Origin: Nissolia schottii | Lineage: Eukaryota; Streptophyta; Magnoliopsida; Fabales; Fabaceae | Reading direction: 5' to 3' | DNA length: 64,000 nucleotides | Assembly (NCBI GenBank): GCA_003254905.1 | Contig: QANU01057090.1 | Location: forward strand, 413,287-477,286 | Shown: positions 12,650 to 23,450 of the stretch, one piece after another | Numbering within the stretch: the stretch's first letter is position 1 | Layout: each line of letters opens with the position of its first letter | Notes under the pieces: model-generated | Seen by the model: only the letters and a program-made list of their open reading frames with translations | Told to the model about the DNA's origin: nothing | Database searches by the model: none | Translations under genes and position numbers: made by a program

Positions 12650-14815
12650 TTAATTTTGAGTGTACATACCTTGTAAAGTAACATTCTCAAATACTTCATT
12701 GTATACGACATTCATGGTGCATCCTTATGTAAATCCATTGTGTCTTTCCAAGAGTTTTTTTAAACCTTTCATGTTTTTGACCCTAAAAGGTGCCACATAC
12801 AATTGTCTGTGAGTAAACACTGGTCTTGAAAGGTATAGGTCAACTGTGGACAAAGTTTTTCCCCGTGACTTATTTATTGTCATTGCAAAAGACACAATCA
12901 TTGGAAACTGCCTTCTTTAAAACTTTATCGGTAGTGTCTCATTCTTTGGAATAAGGTTCATTCTTAGTATCAACACTATGTCAGCAACCCTATTTCCTGT
13001 AAGAGTCGTACACTCTAATATATGGTTTCTCAATCTTTTGATTTGCAATCTAGTTTCATTATTGTTGAAAGATTTGTTCCTATTTTACCGTTCCACTTTC
13101 AAATCCCTGCAAGGATTCAATTGCAGTACAGTGAAGGGTTTTTGTCATCATCTGGGAATTGGTAATACAATGTCGTTCTTAGGTATTATTGATTAAGCAA
13201 TAGATAGGTTAGTGCATCATTTTTAATGAAAAGTTTATAAAGACGTGAAGTTGTAAAATAAGCAATAAACTGAACAAGGTTGAAAACAGTAAAGAAAGCT
13301 ACTGGGATTTGATTCGTAAGTAATACCACTTTTATATATCCAATAGTTTCGTGCTTATGATCTATCTAATTCGTGATTTCCTCACACTAGTTCTTATCTT
13401 AAATCACCTATGTCTAGCATGATAAGATCATTCGGTTCTCGTTGTTACTTGTCGATATCTCGCACAATTAACAAAACGAACTGAAATAGCTTCGGGTGTT
13501 AAAACAACCAATAAACCTAACTCTATTTCTAGCAATTAGGAATATTAGATGATTTGATCTAGATCCAACTCAATGATGTAGTTTTCACTCACAAAATCAA
13601 ATCTCAAATCAGGTTTTAGGTAGCTAAGCTAAAACAAGCATTAAGTGCAAGATCGAATCATTGAAATCATTGAATATCATAGATCCATATAAAAAGAAGT
13701 TAAGATGGATACATTTAAGCGATAAAACTCATCAAATCCCAAAAATAGGAAGGTTAGCTATCCATAACCATGGATGCTTTCCAGCTTACAAGAAGAAATC
13801 AAAGAAAGCAAGACAATCGGCGAGCGATGGTGGTGCGTTTCCACGCGACGGTGTGCGACGACCTTCGAAATATCTTCCCCTTGCTCCCTGGACGAAGCCC
13901 TGACTCTCCTTCTCTTTCTTTTTCTCTTTCCAACTTTGGATTCCTTCCTCTGAAGGAAACCACTTTCCTTTTATAGTAAAAATAACGAACAGGGTGTTGA
14001 ACGAATCGAAGGGGTCGTTAAGCGACTAGAAAGTGATTTTTTGCTCCTTGTTGCAATACAGGGGCCGCTGAGCGACCCTGAGGGGGCGTTGAGCGGCCAA
14101 AGTTCCTTTTCCTCATTCCATTCTTCTTGCCTTGTGCCGTTTTTCTTCAAACTTCATTCCTATATCAAAATATGACATACAAGTCATCATTTAACACGTA
14201 TAGTATCCATTCTTAACAATTTAACAATAAGAAACCAAAATGGGAGAGTTTGTTAAGGAGTTCTCATTAGTTACTCAATATAAGTGTCCACTTAGCTTCT
14301 AAAACTACCAAAATATGACACTTATCAATTATGCGAACCATTTGATTGATCTATGTTCCTCAATAGCATGGCAAGAAGACCAACTTTCAATATCAGTCTA
14401 TGGGGTGGAAGACCTTAACAATCTATACCATTCAGAATCTTAGGACTAAAAACATTGAGTTCATATTTCCTTCTTCTATGCAAAGTGAATCAGAACTTAA
14501 ATATTCTTTCTCTTCTCCAAAGAGCTTAGACATTGTATAGTTGTTAACATGGGAAACAACTTCTAATGCAACTCCTAAAATTGTTCTTTCCTTTAAGTAG
14601 TTATCTGATGACAGATTTGCGATCAAATCAAGGAAGACAAAATCAATCAAATCGTCAAAAGCATAATCAAATCTGTTTATGAGACTATCACTTGAAATTT
14701 GCACTTTCGACTCTCCTTCATTTGAATCACCAGTAACGGCACCTCCTATTTGCAACAAGCATTCGTTGAATTCTTTGATGTCTTTGTTATTAGTGGCAAT
14801 ACCACCCAATGACAA
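12650..14815 (-). pseudogene. Helitron PIF1-like helicase, broken and split
   Basis: On the minus strand 14815-14432 reads FNECLLQIGGAVTGDSNEGE, then FVFLDLIANLSSDNYLKERT, then GEEKEYLSSDSLC, close to the middle of plant Helitron helicases (usually GDSNDGE, NYFKERAILAPT, PGEEKEYLSSD). From about 13185 to 12650 it continues with LTGNRVADIVLILRMNLIP, FPMIVSFAMTINKSRGKTLS, DLYLSRPVFTHRQLYVAPFR and, near the end, NVVYNEVFENV. These are the conserved last helicase motifs and the usual C-terminus. The halves are separated by the solo LTR at 13190-14327. In-frame stops (for example just before RRQFPMIV) and frameshifts show it is dead. The start is lost: no Walker A segment or Rep domain is present. 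Confidence 0.82.
13190..14327 (-). mobile_element. Solo LTR, probably Ty3/gypsy, inside the Helitron helicase
   Basis: An 1138-bp block begins TGATTAAG and ends ACTTATCA (TG...CA) and is flanked by a perfect 5-bp target duplication ATTAT (13185-13189 and 14328-14332). On the minus strand it has a TATA box (TACTATAAAAGGAAAG near 13965-13980). It also carries a GC-rich upstream part with repeated GAGCGACC / GAGCGGCC words. No internal retroelement sequence is present, so it is what remains after recombination between two LTRs. It interrupts the helicase remnant and is therefore younger than the Helitron. The gypsy assignment rests on length and general look only. Confidence 0.85.
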
Positions 14816-14889
14816 CCTCGTAAATTACATTTTGTGAATTATTAAATACTGAAAAATTAACTATACTACCACACTTTAATTTTTTTTCT

Positions 14890-16838
14890 TTAGCAAATTT
14901 TTTTCAACCAGAACCCGACGATACTTTCCACTGGTCCCTTTGCGACCATTGTAGCTTCATTGTCCATTTTAACAATGTACTTGTATGTTGGTAGGCCCTG
15001 TTGTAAAGGTTTGCATGGCAAAATTTTTGGGAATATACTGCAATAGAAAGAAAAAGAAAAAATTAAAACGTAAAAATATGAAGCATAATAGAAAAAAATT
15101 TCAATTTAACTATCAGCTTAAAAAATTTGAATTGCAAGGTTCCTCTCAAAGTTATTTCGAATTACAACCTTTGGAATAGTAAAAAAATTTATTGATTTTA
15201 TTCTTTCACGACACAGGTTATATCTATTTGAAATGATAAAAATCTTATCATTTTATGACCTATTACTTATTTTTTTGTCAAAGTCTTTTCTAAGAAATTT
15301 ATGATCAGAGTTATCATTTTCATTTTGTTGATATTGATTTTGTAAATCAGCCATGTTTAAAAACCAAACAAAAAACAAAGCAAATTGATATAGAAACTTC
15401 ACAAAAACCTTACAAATTTGCCATTATACATTAGATTCTAAATGAAAAGTAAAATATTTGTTGTTACTCAATATTACTAAACCTCAGTAATGTCATTAAA
15501 CTCAAACACAGAGCCTTGTAGAAACATTGGTTCAGCAAATCATCCCGCCAAGAATTATAGTTCATATTTGTGTCATTTCAATTGCAGCAGGAGAGCCTAA
15601 TCCCAACGGTCTACAAAATAAGCAAACAGTTACGTAAAAAATAATATTAATAAAATTATATAAACTTTATTTTTCTACGAAAAGTTAAAAATTAAAATAT
15701 CTCTCTCTAAATTTCTTGACTTCTTCAAAGTCTTCATTGATAAATAACTTCGAATTGTATCGAGTTATAGTCACAGACATTCCACCTATGTTTTTTTCGA
15801 ACAAAACATGAAAAGAAAAAATATCAATTAGAGTTATTTAGCTATCTATATAAAATTATAAATAATAGTAGCATCATCTACCTGATTTCATTTTCATTTT
15901 TTCCAAATTGCAATATGAGTATATACTTAGATGCTGAGTTATTTTCTATGTAATAAACAAATTGATGTGCATAATCCTCCCACAGCGAGCATCTCAGTTT
16001 TTCGGTACTCCTAATCATATTAAAACATCATAGTTTAAGTTCTCATGTTTCAAAATATAATCAAAAGTGTTCAGTAAGAAAAAAAAATAAAATTAAACAA
16101 TTGTAAGGCCTGCTCAAGATCATCCATGTCAAGTGTTATGTACTCTCCTTTGAAATACTCAATCATTTCTCCTTTTTCGGTAACCAAATCCATAACATCT
16201 ATTTCAAAAGGAAAAAAAATACAGAATATAAAATAAGTCAAAAAACTATTTTTAATTAGAAAAAAATCATAATTCAAAATTAAAACATATTAGAATATTT
16301 ATTGATTTACCAACTAAGAATGAGTCCTCCTGAGTTTCTTTTAGAATGGTGGAAAATGACACGAAATCAAATGAATAAATAGATATGCTTGAATAGTCTA
16401 TAAGTCTGATTTGTGTTTTGTTTTTTAAAAAGGACTTTGCACTCACTCCCAACAACTTTCCAATTTTTTGAGTTCTTAACAACAGATATATAGTTAAACC
16501 AATAAGCATTACCTTCAATTAGATCATGCTCAAAAATCTTAGCATCGTAATTCCTTATTGAGCATCATGTATCCTATTTTTCTGTACGAAAAGGAAGACA
16601 AAAAAAATTAATACTTAAAAAAGGGTGTAGTGTAAAGAAAAAAAAAAGAGTTAAGAGAGTATTTGTATAAATGAAACTAAATTTCCTCATCAATTACCAC
16701 CATTTCAATATTTAGAATTTGCCGATGGTCGTTGAACACTAGAGTATTCCATAATTTAATGATTCTTACCCTAATTCTCCATAACTTACTTTCAGATGTT
16801 ACATTTAGATCTTTGATCATATCAATTGCACCTCCCAT
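14890..16838 (-). pseudogene. RPA70-like (replication protein A large subunit) remnant of the Helitron
   Basis: Read on the minus strand from 16838, the start MGGAIDMIKDLNVTSESKLW, then RIRVRIIKLWNTLVF and ILNIEMVVIDEE matches the N-terminal OB fold of plant RPA1-like proteins. Later segments are FEHDLIEGNAYWFNYISVV (about 16540), FDFVSFSTILKETQEDSFLVG (about 16370-16310), DVMDLVTEKGEMIEYF (about 16195-16145), LRCSLWEDYAHQFVYYIENN (about 15995) and KLFINEDFEEVKKFRERY (about 15750). A last piece, LPTYKYIVKMDN, lies near 14970. Together they cover the OB-fold series of RPA70. Several segments need different frames and contain stops, and introns cannot be told from decay. Plant Helitrons commonly carry such a single-strand DNA-binding gene. 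Confidence 0.78.
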
Positions 16839-16870
16839 TATCGATAACAATATGAGAGCGCTATAATCTA

Positions 16871-18966
16871 AAGCTGATGTTCAAAGACATAAGAGAATGT
16901 CTTCTTTTTATAGAGGGAATAAAAGAATTTTCTGATTTAATTTTACCCTAAAAGTTATTAAAGGCAATAAATATTATAGAATTCATTCATATCGACTGAT
17001 CTTTCTTTTTTCAAGATTTGACTTCACCAAAATTTCCGTGAGTTTAATTAAACCATTCAACTTTATGGTATTTATTTATTTTTAGTTAAAACATTATAAA
17101 TTAAAAAAAATTCAAATTATCAACCTTAACAATTATTCATTTTTTGAATGTATGAGATTTTTTTTCAAATCACTGAAATCATTTTTATATATCATCTTTT
17201 ATTTTTGATTTACAGATAGAAGTTAATCTATTATTTAACCACCATTATATTTATTTATTTATCATCTCATATATTATTCTTTGTGCAAGTTCTAAGGATA
17301 TGCATTGGACATTTAAATCACAATTAATTTTATCTATTGTGTGAAATTTTTTGGTAAAGTTGTACTACATGTGTTATCAAAGGGATTTGTACCGCCATTA
17401 CAACCAAGTGATGGCATAAATATTATTTCAAATTACTAAGAAAGCAATGTTTAAAATAAAGTTAAAGAATATGAAATAAAATTTTATTATTTATTTAAGC
17501 ATCTGAGTATTTTATTTATAGTAATTATTTTGCCCATGAATTTTTTTCCTTATGCAATTTTACTTTGTATCTTGATTATATTATATTCTTCATTGAGTTG
17601 ACCACATATTTAACTATATTAAAAAATATTTAAATATTATCCAACCATTAGATAATGTAATTCAACTATATTTATGTATATAATGTACAAAGAATTAAGA
17701 AAAACTAATTTATAGAAAAATATTCAAACTTAGATTACTTAAACATTATGAAAATTATGGAATGTAGTCAATCACATAAAACATGTAAATAATAAACTAA
17801 GATTATTGACTTAATACATGAACACTCATAATTCTTTCATCAGTAGCATTCACTATATAAACTTAACCAAACTACCACAGCTAAACCTATTATCCTCTAT
17901 AAAGTTTATTCATCCTCTTGACAAATAAACCTCTCAATGTATCTGCTTACCCCAACGTAAAATCATTTGTATCTTTTCCCAAAAGAATTGAACAAGCGAA
18001 TTATAGATGGCCTTGAGGAAAAAGCTTGCTTAACAAATGCAATTGAAAACATCTATGATAATAAAACGTATTTGCATATAAAAAAATGTAAAGAAAATTT
18101 AAAATAGTGATTGTATAAAAAATAATTTATTAGACATCAATTATGTCTCATTTAACACCTTATCTTTTTTTCAAAGTCGAACAGAACTGGTGGAGGAGGT
18201 GGTTCTACAAAAATTTGAGGGAGAATTGTTGGAAAAATTAGGGGATGGTTGAAAAAATCCTCTAAGATATAGTTTTGAAGATCATTAAAGATTTGTTGTA
18301 AATTAATAAATTTTTGTGAAAAAATCATAGATTAAAGACGAAATAGAATGAATTAATTGAATAAATAGATGAGAGTTGTAAACAAAAGATCTTTTTGAGT
18401 ATTAGAGGAGATATGGAAAGTAAGTAGTAGATGGTTAGAGTGGGAGATGGAAAGTGAGAGGGTAATATTTATAGTGAATACAAAATTGGGTTAAATTTAC
18501 TTTTTAAAAAAAGTTGAAAAATATTGTTAATTTAAATAAGAATTTGACTAAAACTGATTTTATTTTTCATTAGTTAACAGAGAAAGCTTACCTCAAAAAC
18601 TTCAAAGCCTTTATTGCGTCTACTAATTTAAAAATGTGCTTTCCATCATTAATATTCAACCACTAGAAAAATTTTGCATGACCGAAGCACATAAGAATCA
18701 CAAAAAATACAAAAAAAATAATGATAAAGTCAATACAAAATGAAGAATATGAGTGGAAAATGAAAATGAACCATAACTTGTATATGAACATGTAAGTGGG
18801 AGTAAAGATTTGAACGTGAGATCCGTGTTATGCAAAAAATGACTTGTATAAAAATGTTGTAGTGAATAAAGGTTCAGATAGAAAGAGAAAGAGAGTGTGT
18901 ATGGTGATATTAAATGAAGACTCATTTATAGTATAAGAAGAAGAAGAAGAAGATATACAGTACAAT
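16871..18966. other. AT-rich DNA; Helitron 5' end probably here but not found
   Basis: No gene is well supported apart from the small ORF at 18152-18328. The unseen 5' end of the Helitron should lie in this stretch, but I could not find a TC end with flanking A. A second minus-strand TATA-like site (ACTATAAATGAG, near 18922-18933) lies behind the solo LTR, but no convincing ORF follows it. Confidence 0.4.
18152..18328 (-). CDS. Possible small protein of 58 residues, unknown function
   Basis: I do not recognise it. The frame starts MIFSQKFINLQQIFNDLQNY, has an acidic/aromatic middle (ILEDFFNHP), a proline run (VEPPPPPVLFDFE) and ends KKIRC. A minus-strand TATA box (CACTATAAATATT, 18463-18475) lies about 140 bp upstream, and the leader between is pyrimidine-rich (many CTCC and TCTC words), as in real plant leaders. 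No signal peptide or membrane span is obvious. It may belong to a Helitron-captured gene fragment, be an exon of a longer gene, or be a chance frame with a lucky promoter. Confidence 0.25.
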   Translation of the reverse strand: MIFSQKFINLQQIFNDLQNYILEDFFNHPLIFPTILPQIFVEPPPPPVLFDFEKKIRC

Positions 18967-18971
18967 AAATG

Positions 18972-19623
18972 TGTTACGGGCTAAAAATCGGGTCCGAGAG
19001 CTCTAGCCCTCTAAGAGGGAGAGGAGCTCACGTTCTCTAAAGACCCAAATGACCCAACCCACTAAGGAGCAGGAGAGGCTCTCCACTTGGCTGGATCGAC
19101 CCAAAGAGAGGAAGTCTTATGACGCTTAGAGGAGAAAAAGGTTGTAGGCCCAAAGACTCCGAACCTGGTCCGACCCAACAAGGCCAAGAGGGAGATAGCG
19201 GCAACCTCTCCTCCCCAGTCCGCAACCAACTCTTGGATAAGCGAGAAAAGGTAAACCGGGGAGCGGATAAACAAACCCCCCTTACTTTATCTCTATCTTA
19301 CCTCTATCTTTGCACTCTAAGCACGTCTATAAAAGCACACGACCCCTCGAGTCACCAGGTACCTCTCATTCTCCTCTTAGAGAACTCTCCTAATCCATGT
19401 ACTTACTTGAGCGTCGGAGTGCTTTTGCAGGTACACCCCGCCGCCGCACTCTCTCCGAAAGGAATCTGCTTGAAGCTTACGTCCGAGCCTCCGAACCAGC
19501 ACGGAGCCCTCGTCTAGACCTCCGAACCCGCTCGGAGCCTTCACCCTCAGTCTTAGAGCTTCCGTCAAGGCGTCTCCCTATCCGTTCAGGTAACCTCGTA
19601 CCCATACGAATTACTTACGAACA
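18972..19623 (+). mobile_element. Solo LTR, GC-rich
   Basis: A 652-bp block begins TGTTACGGGC and ends TTACGAACA and is flanked by a perfect 5-bp target duplication AAATG (18967-18971 and 19624-19628). Its GC content is far above its surroundings, which makes it stand out. A TATA box (GTCTATAAAAGCAC, near 19327-19340) gives + orientation, and GAGCGTCGGAGTGCTTTTGC follows about 80 bp later, a phrase found downstream of the TATA in many dicot LTRs. No internal retroelement sequence is present. The open frames inside it (including one of 132 codons) are not genes. Confidence 0.85.
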
Positions 19624-19733
19624 AAATGTATAAAATGAGAGTTAATGAACAAAACAAAATGTGAAAACTATAACAATTAACCCTGCAGAAAATTAAAAAA
19701 TCCGAGAAAGAATGTTATTGGTAATGTACTAGA

Positions 19734-19845
19734 GAATGTGAACGGTAATAAATCATTGTTGACTATATTAACTCTACCATAAAATTAAGGGAATGTGAAC
19801 GGTAATAAACCATTGTTGACTGTATTAACTCTATCAAAACAATAA
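19734..19845. repeat. Two tandem copies of a 57-bp unit
   Basis: GAATGTGAACGGTAATAAAT at 19734 is repeated as GAATGTGAACGGTAATAAAC at 19791, and the match continues through CATTGTTGACT(A/G)TATTAACTCTA. Only a few substitutions separate the copies. The words GGTAATGTA and GAATGTACCATAA continue the theme on either side in decayed form. Confidence 0.8.
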
Positions 19846-19849
19846 TGTA

Positions 19850-22308
19850 CCAGTGAATGTACCATAACGTCGGTTGATCATTAGTCTCGGTAATGTAGCA
19901 TAATGTTGGTAAACATTACTTCTTTCTATCAAAACACGTACAATTCATCTTATTGTTTAATTCATGATTAATGTTTTTATGACTCAATCTGAGTCATTCA
20001 ATAATTAGCTTTAATATGAACCGTTGACATTGTTTAAGAGAAAAAATAGGAGCTTGTGAATCTGACGCATCAACTAGAGAAGAAAAAACATTACTTAGCT
20101 ATTAGAATATTAATATGATTCTTGAGATCAAATCATTCACAACAATATCAAATACCCAAATTTAAAGTAGGTTATTATTCTCATATCAGGTTAGGAGTAT
20201 TTTATTATCATGGAGTACGAATGAAATAGATGTACAAAATCACTAAATTATCCCTCAACTTCATAATTGTCTATTTTTATTTTTTATTTTTTAAAGTGTA
20301 GTTTTATTTTTAAAAAAATTATAATAATAATACAATAAATATATTAAGAATATTTTGAGAATTATCATGCATATCTTTAAAAATATGTATTATCAACCAA
20401 ATAATTTTATAATTTATTCTTAAAAATAAAAAAATATTTTTATAAATTTCAATTGCGAAACAAAAAGTCCCTTTAATAAAAAAGAATCACCTATATAAAT
20501 CAGTAGAAAGAGTAATATTTTTTGAGTTTTGAAGTTATTTTTTGATGAGATTTTCAAAAAAAAAGTAATAGCATATAATCAGAATTTATTGCCAAAATTA
20601 TCGTCAGAACTTAAATTTTATGTAGTAATAGTATAAAGTTAGTGTTATCCATACATGATAATCAAACTCTTTAAGAAATATAAAAATAAAAAAATAATAA
20701 CCAAAATATTTAGGAGGAAATTTTTTTTTTTGTCCAAAGCAAGTAGGTAGCAAGCGATCACATTAATGAAGTTGAGAAAAAAAATTTTAAAATAAAAATT
20801 TTATTTTAAAAGATAAAATAAACATTTTTATAATTAAATTAATAAAATAAAAATAAATATTATTACTCACATGATTTAATAATACAAAAAATTCATTATC
20901 CTTCCAAAAAAAAATATCATATTTTCTCGATGAAGTTAGGGAGTAACCAGGCATGGCAAGCAAAAGCAAATATATAACAGACAGCCGGAAGTGAGAACAG
21001 CAATTTCGTTCACTGTATTTATGCTTGTGGTGGGGCCCACACCCCCCCTCCATTATTGTTGTGTATTGAAAACCTGAATTCCGCTTCCTATTGCTATGCT
21101 ATTCCCCTGCCTTTATCCTTCTCTGTTTCCTGTTCGACGACTTTCCATATTGCGGGACCCACACTGTTAAAAAGTCAATCCTTCCTCATTACTTTTTTAG
21201 TACATATAAAAAAACTTTTAAATTGCATATATAATCCCATTTTCTCAATTTGTAGGGTTTAGTTTCTTTTTTTTTTCCCTTTAGTTTTACTGTATCTCTA
21301 TGCCTTGGCTTGCCTATTTTTTTTACTTGTTCATTATTTCCATGAAGCAGAATAAAGATGCTTCCAGGTTCCAGCTCTAGTTCCCTAGCTTTGTTAGCAT
21401 GTTTTAGAGAATTCTCCCATATATTTTATTCACCGAAAAAAAGCAGGATGTTTGATCAGTTTGTTTTTGTCAATCGGCACCCTCCCATAATAATAAATTA
21501 TCCTTTTCAAATATTGTGTGAGAATACTCAATTGATGGAGATTCAAATTATGATGCAGGTTGAGGCAAGCATGCACTAGGTTAGGATGGACTTAGGATTG
21601 TTTTAAACTCAAATAGTTTTCCTGACCCGCCCTTAACAACAATTGAATTATTTTTAATTTGGTCATGTCTAACCTAATTTTTTTAAAAAAATGGACTGGA
21701 TAGAACTCAAATGGCTCAGGTTTGGATTCGGTCATCGAGCCAGATTGGGCCATGAACACACTTAAGTTGTGGTATATTTCTAGCCTTAATTAGTATGTTC
21801 AAATCTAATTTAAATTGTATTCAAAAACTAAAATTTGATTCTTATTTTTTAAATATTCATTAGTCCATGCCAAGTTTTAGTTTAGAATTTTAAAATTCAG
21901 AATGTGAATGTTAGTATCCTGATTTAGTTTAAATTTAATTAAATGGTAAAGTAAAAAAATCTCATCATTAAATTCATAAAGTAAAAATAGATTTCACTTG
22001 GATCTATTATCAATATCTTTTTTTAAATGACTTAAAATACCCGTATTACATTAATTTAATAGAAAAAAATACATTATCCTATTCTAAAATCTTGTGTCCC
22101 ATGTCTTGTTTACGTGTTCCCGCAAAATGGAGATACAGAAAATATACAAATTTTCTGCTCTGAGACACAAATTTGTGTGTTTATCTCAATAAACAAACAA
22201 TATTTTTATTCACATGTCTCAGTATTTTTATTTTATCTCAATAAACAAACGTTATCTTATACACCCCACCAATTACTTTATAAATAATTATAAATAATCT
22301 GTCCATTG
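19850..22308. other. AT-rich intergenic DNA
   Basis: No supported gene. Around 21000-21050 there is a GC-rich island (GGGGCCCACACCCCCCCTCC) without a recognisable promoter. From about 21580 to 21780 the sequence carries GGGTC / GACCC and ACTCAAATGG words like the low-complexity arrays near 35 kb. Open frames of 61-88 codons in this stretch show no family motif. Confidence 0.5.
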
Positions 22309-22317
22309 GGTGCTATA

Positions 22318-22565
22318 GAGTTTTTTTATTATACTATTCCCGTTAGTAAAACATATTATAAAAATGTCATTGTTTCAATCCAAATTCAACACATATTTGC
22401 CTAACAGGTTGACAAATTTAACTCATATTCACCTAATAGGTTGGCGAATTCAATCCATATTCGTCTATCATGTTGTCTGAAACAGGTGTATTATAGTGAT
22501 ATGTTTTGAAACAGTGATATTTTAGTAATATGTTTTACTGATAGGGGCAATATAGTAAAAAACTC
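22318..22565. mobile_element. MULE-type MITE with internal hairpin words
   Basis: Terminal inverted repeats of about 60 bp (22318-22378 and 22506-22565) run from GAG to CTC; for example CAGTAAAACATATTA on the reversed right arm matches TAGTAAAACATATTA on the left. They are flanked by a 9-bp target duplication with one mismatch (GGTGCTATA / GATGCTATA), the size made by Mutator-like transposases. Between the arms lie two to three degenerate hairpin units (ATTTGCCTAAC-A-GGTTGACAAAT, ATTCACCTAAT-A-GGTTGGCGAAT). There is no coding capacity. The hairpin word is shared with the larger element at 37428-39006. Confidence 0.78.
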
Positions 22566-22729
22566 GATGCTATATGTATTGAAATCTTTAAGGTTTCCAA
22601 TAATAAAATTTTCACTTTTATTTCTTCTTTTTTGTTTTGCTTGTCTCTCCTTGTTAAGACGATGCTTTTGTCTATTCTTTTTGCTATTAATGATCTCTTC
22701 TTATTATTATGAGTTTAATTGTCATGCAC

Positions 22730-22932
22730 TGACAGTTTATACTATTATTCAATGAAATTATTTTATATTTATGACTTTTTAAAATATGGATAAGAGAGTT
22801 GATCATTTTTACTTATGTAACATGATTTACACTATTATTTAATCATGTGTTAATATATGTAAGACTTTTTATATAGTAAGTATAAATTTTGATAATGTGA
22901 TAATACATGATTGAATGACAATAAAAAACTCT
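22730..22932. repeat. MITE-like inverted repeat
   Basis: The left arm AGTTTATACTATTATTCAAT is matched in reverse complement by GATTGAATGACAATAAAAAACT at the right end, and ACATGATT words are inverted inside. It is about 200 bp and non-coding. A similar but more decayed arrangement may be present at 55200-55385. The superfamily is not determined. Confidence 0.45.
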
Positions 22933-23083
22933 TTTATATTAATAGTACATAACAATTAAACATTATATTTGAAGATATTTTTACCTCGAAACACTTACTA
23001 AATGTTGCCTAAAATTATTGTAATACATATATTTTGCCGCTGGAAGGAACTTTCACATAACCATTTAATTTTGTATTCATCCG

Positions 23084-23450
23084 CTACATGGTGAATCTAA
23101 TTATATGTTAATATAAATATAAAATGCTTCCAAAAAAATGAATAGAAAATGTTAAACTCGTTATTATATATATACACACATATTGCCACCGAAGGCATTT
23201 AATCCGTTACATGATGAATCTTTTTTCCTTTTTTATGTGCTTACATGATGAATCTAATTATATGTTAATATATTTTTTTTAATAATTATATGTTCATATG
23301 AATATAAAATGCTTAACAAAAACGGTAATCTCATGAGTGACACGTTAATTTAGAGTGTCAACTTTAAATCTTCTATACTCAAGATTACGCAAACAACATA
23401 AGCAAAAAAAAATGCTTAACAAAAAAATGAAAAAAAAAAGGTTAAACTCG
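23084..23450. repeat. Interspersed direct repeats of TACATG(G/A)TGAATCTAATTA
   Basis: The phrase TACATGGTGAATCTAATTAT then ATGTTAATATA..ATAAAATGCTT at 23084 recurs in whole or part near 23210, 23243 and 23400, sometimes followed by AAAATGTTAAACTCGTTA. This looks like a local duplication series or a decayed tandem array rather than a defined transposon. Confidence 0.5.

Larger units (their letters stand above)
12379..16870 (-). mobile_element. Helitron remnant with RPA-like and helicase genes
   Basis: The 3' end on the minus strand is recognisable: a hairpin of the CCC(G/A)TGC-ATAACAC(G/A)GGC kind, a few bases, then CTAG at 12382-12379 followed by a host T. This is the usual plant Helitron end (CTRR, inserted between A and T). 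Inside, on the same strand, lie an RPA70-like remnant and then a PIF1-type helicase remnant, both standard plant Helitron genes. The Rep domain is missing and so is most of the N-terminal helicase, because the two remnants are under 100 bp apart. Both genes carry stops and frameshifts. The 5' TC end was not found; the right edge is only the start of the RPA-like gene plus a margin. Confidence 0.8.

Noticed and set aside
19119-19517. 132-codon open frame in GC-rich DNA
   Set aside because: It lies wholly inside the solo LTR at 18972-19623, overlaps other long frames in that block, and shows no protein motif; high GC lengthens chance frames.
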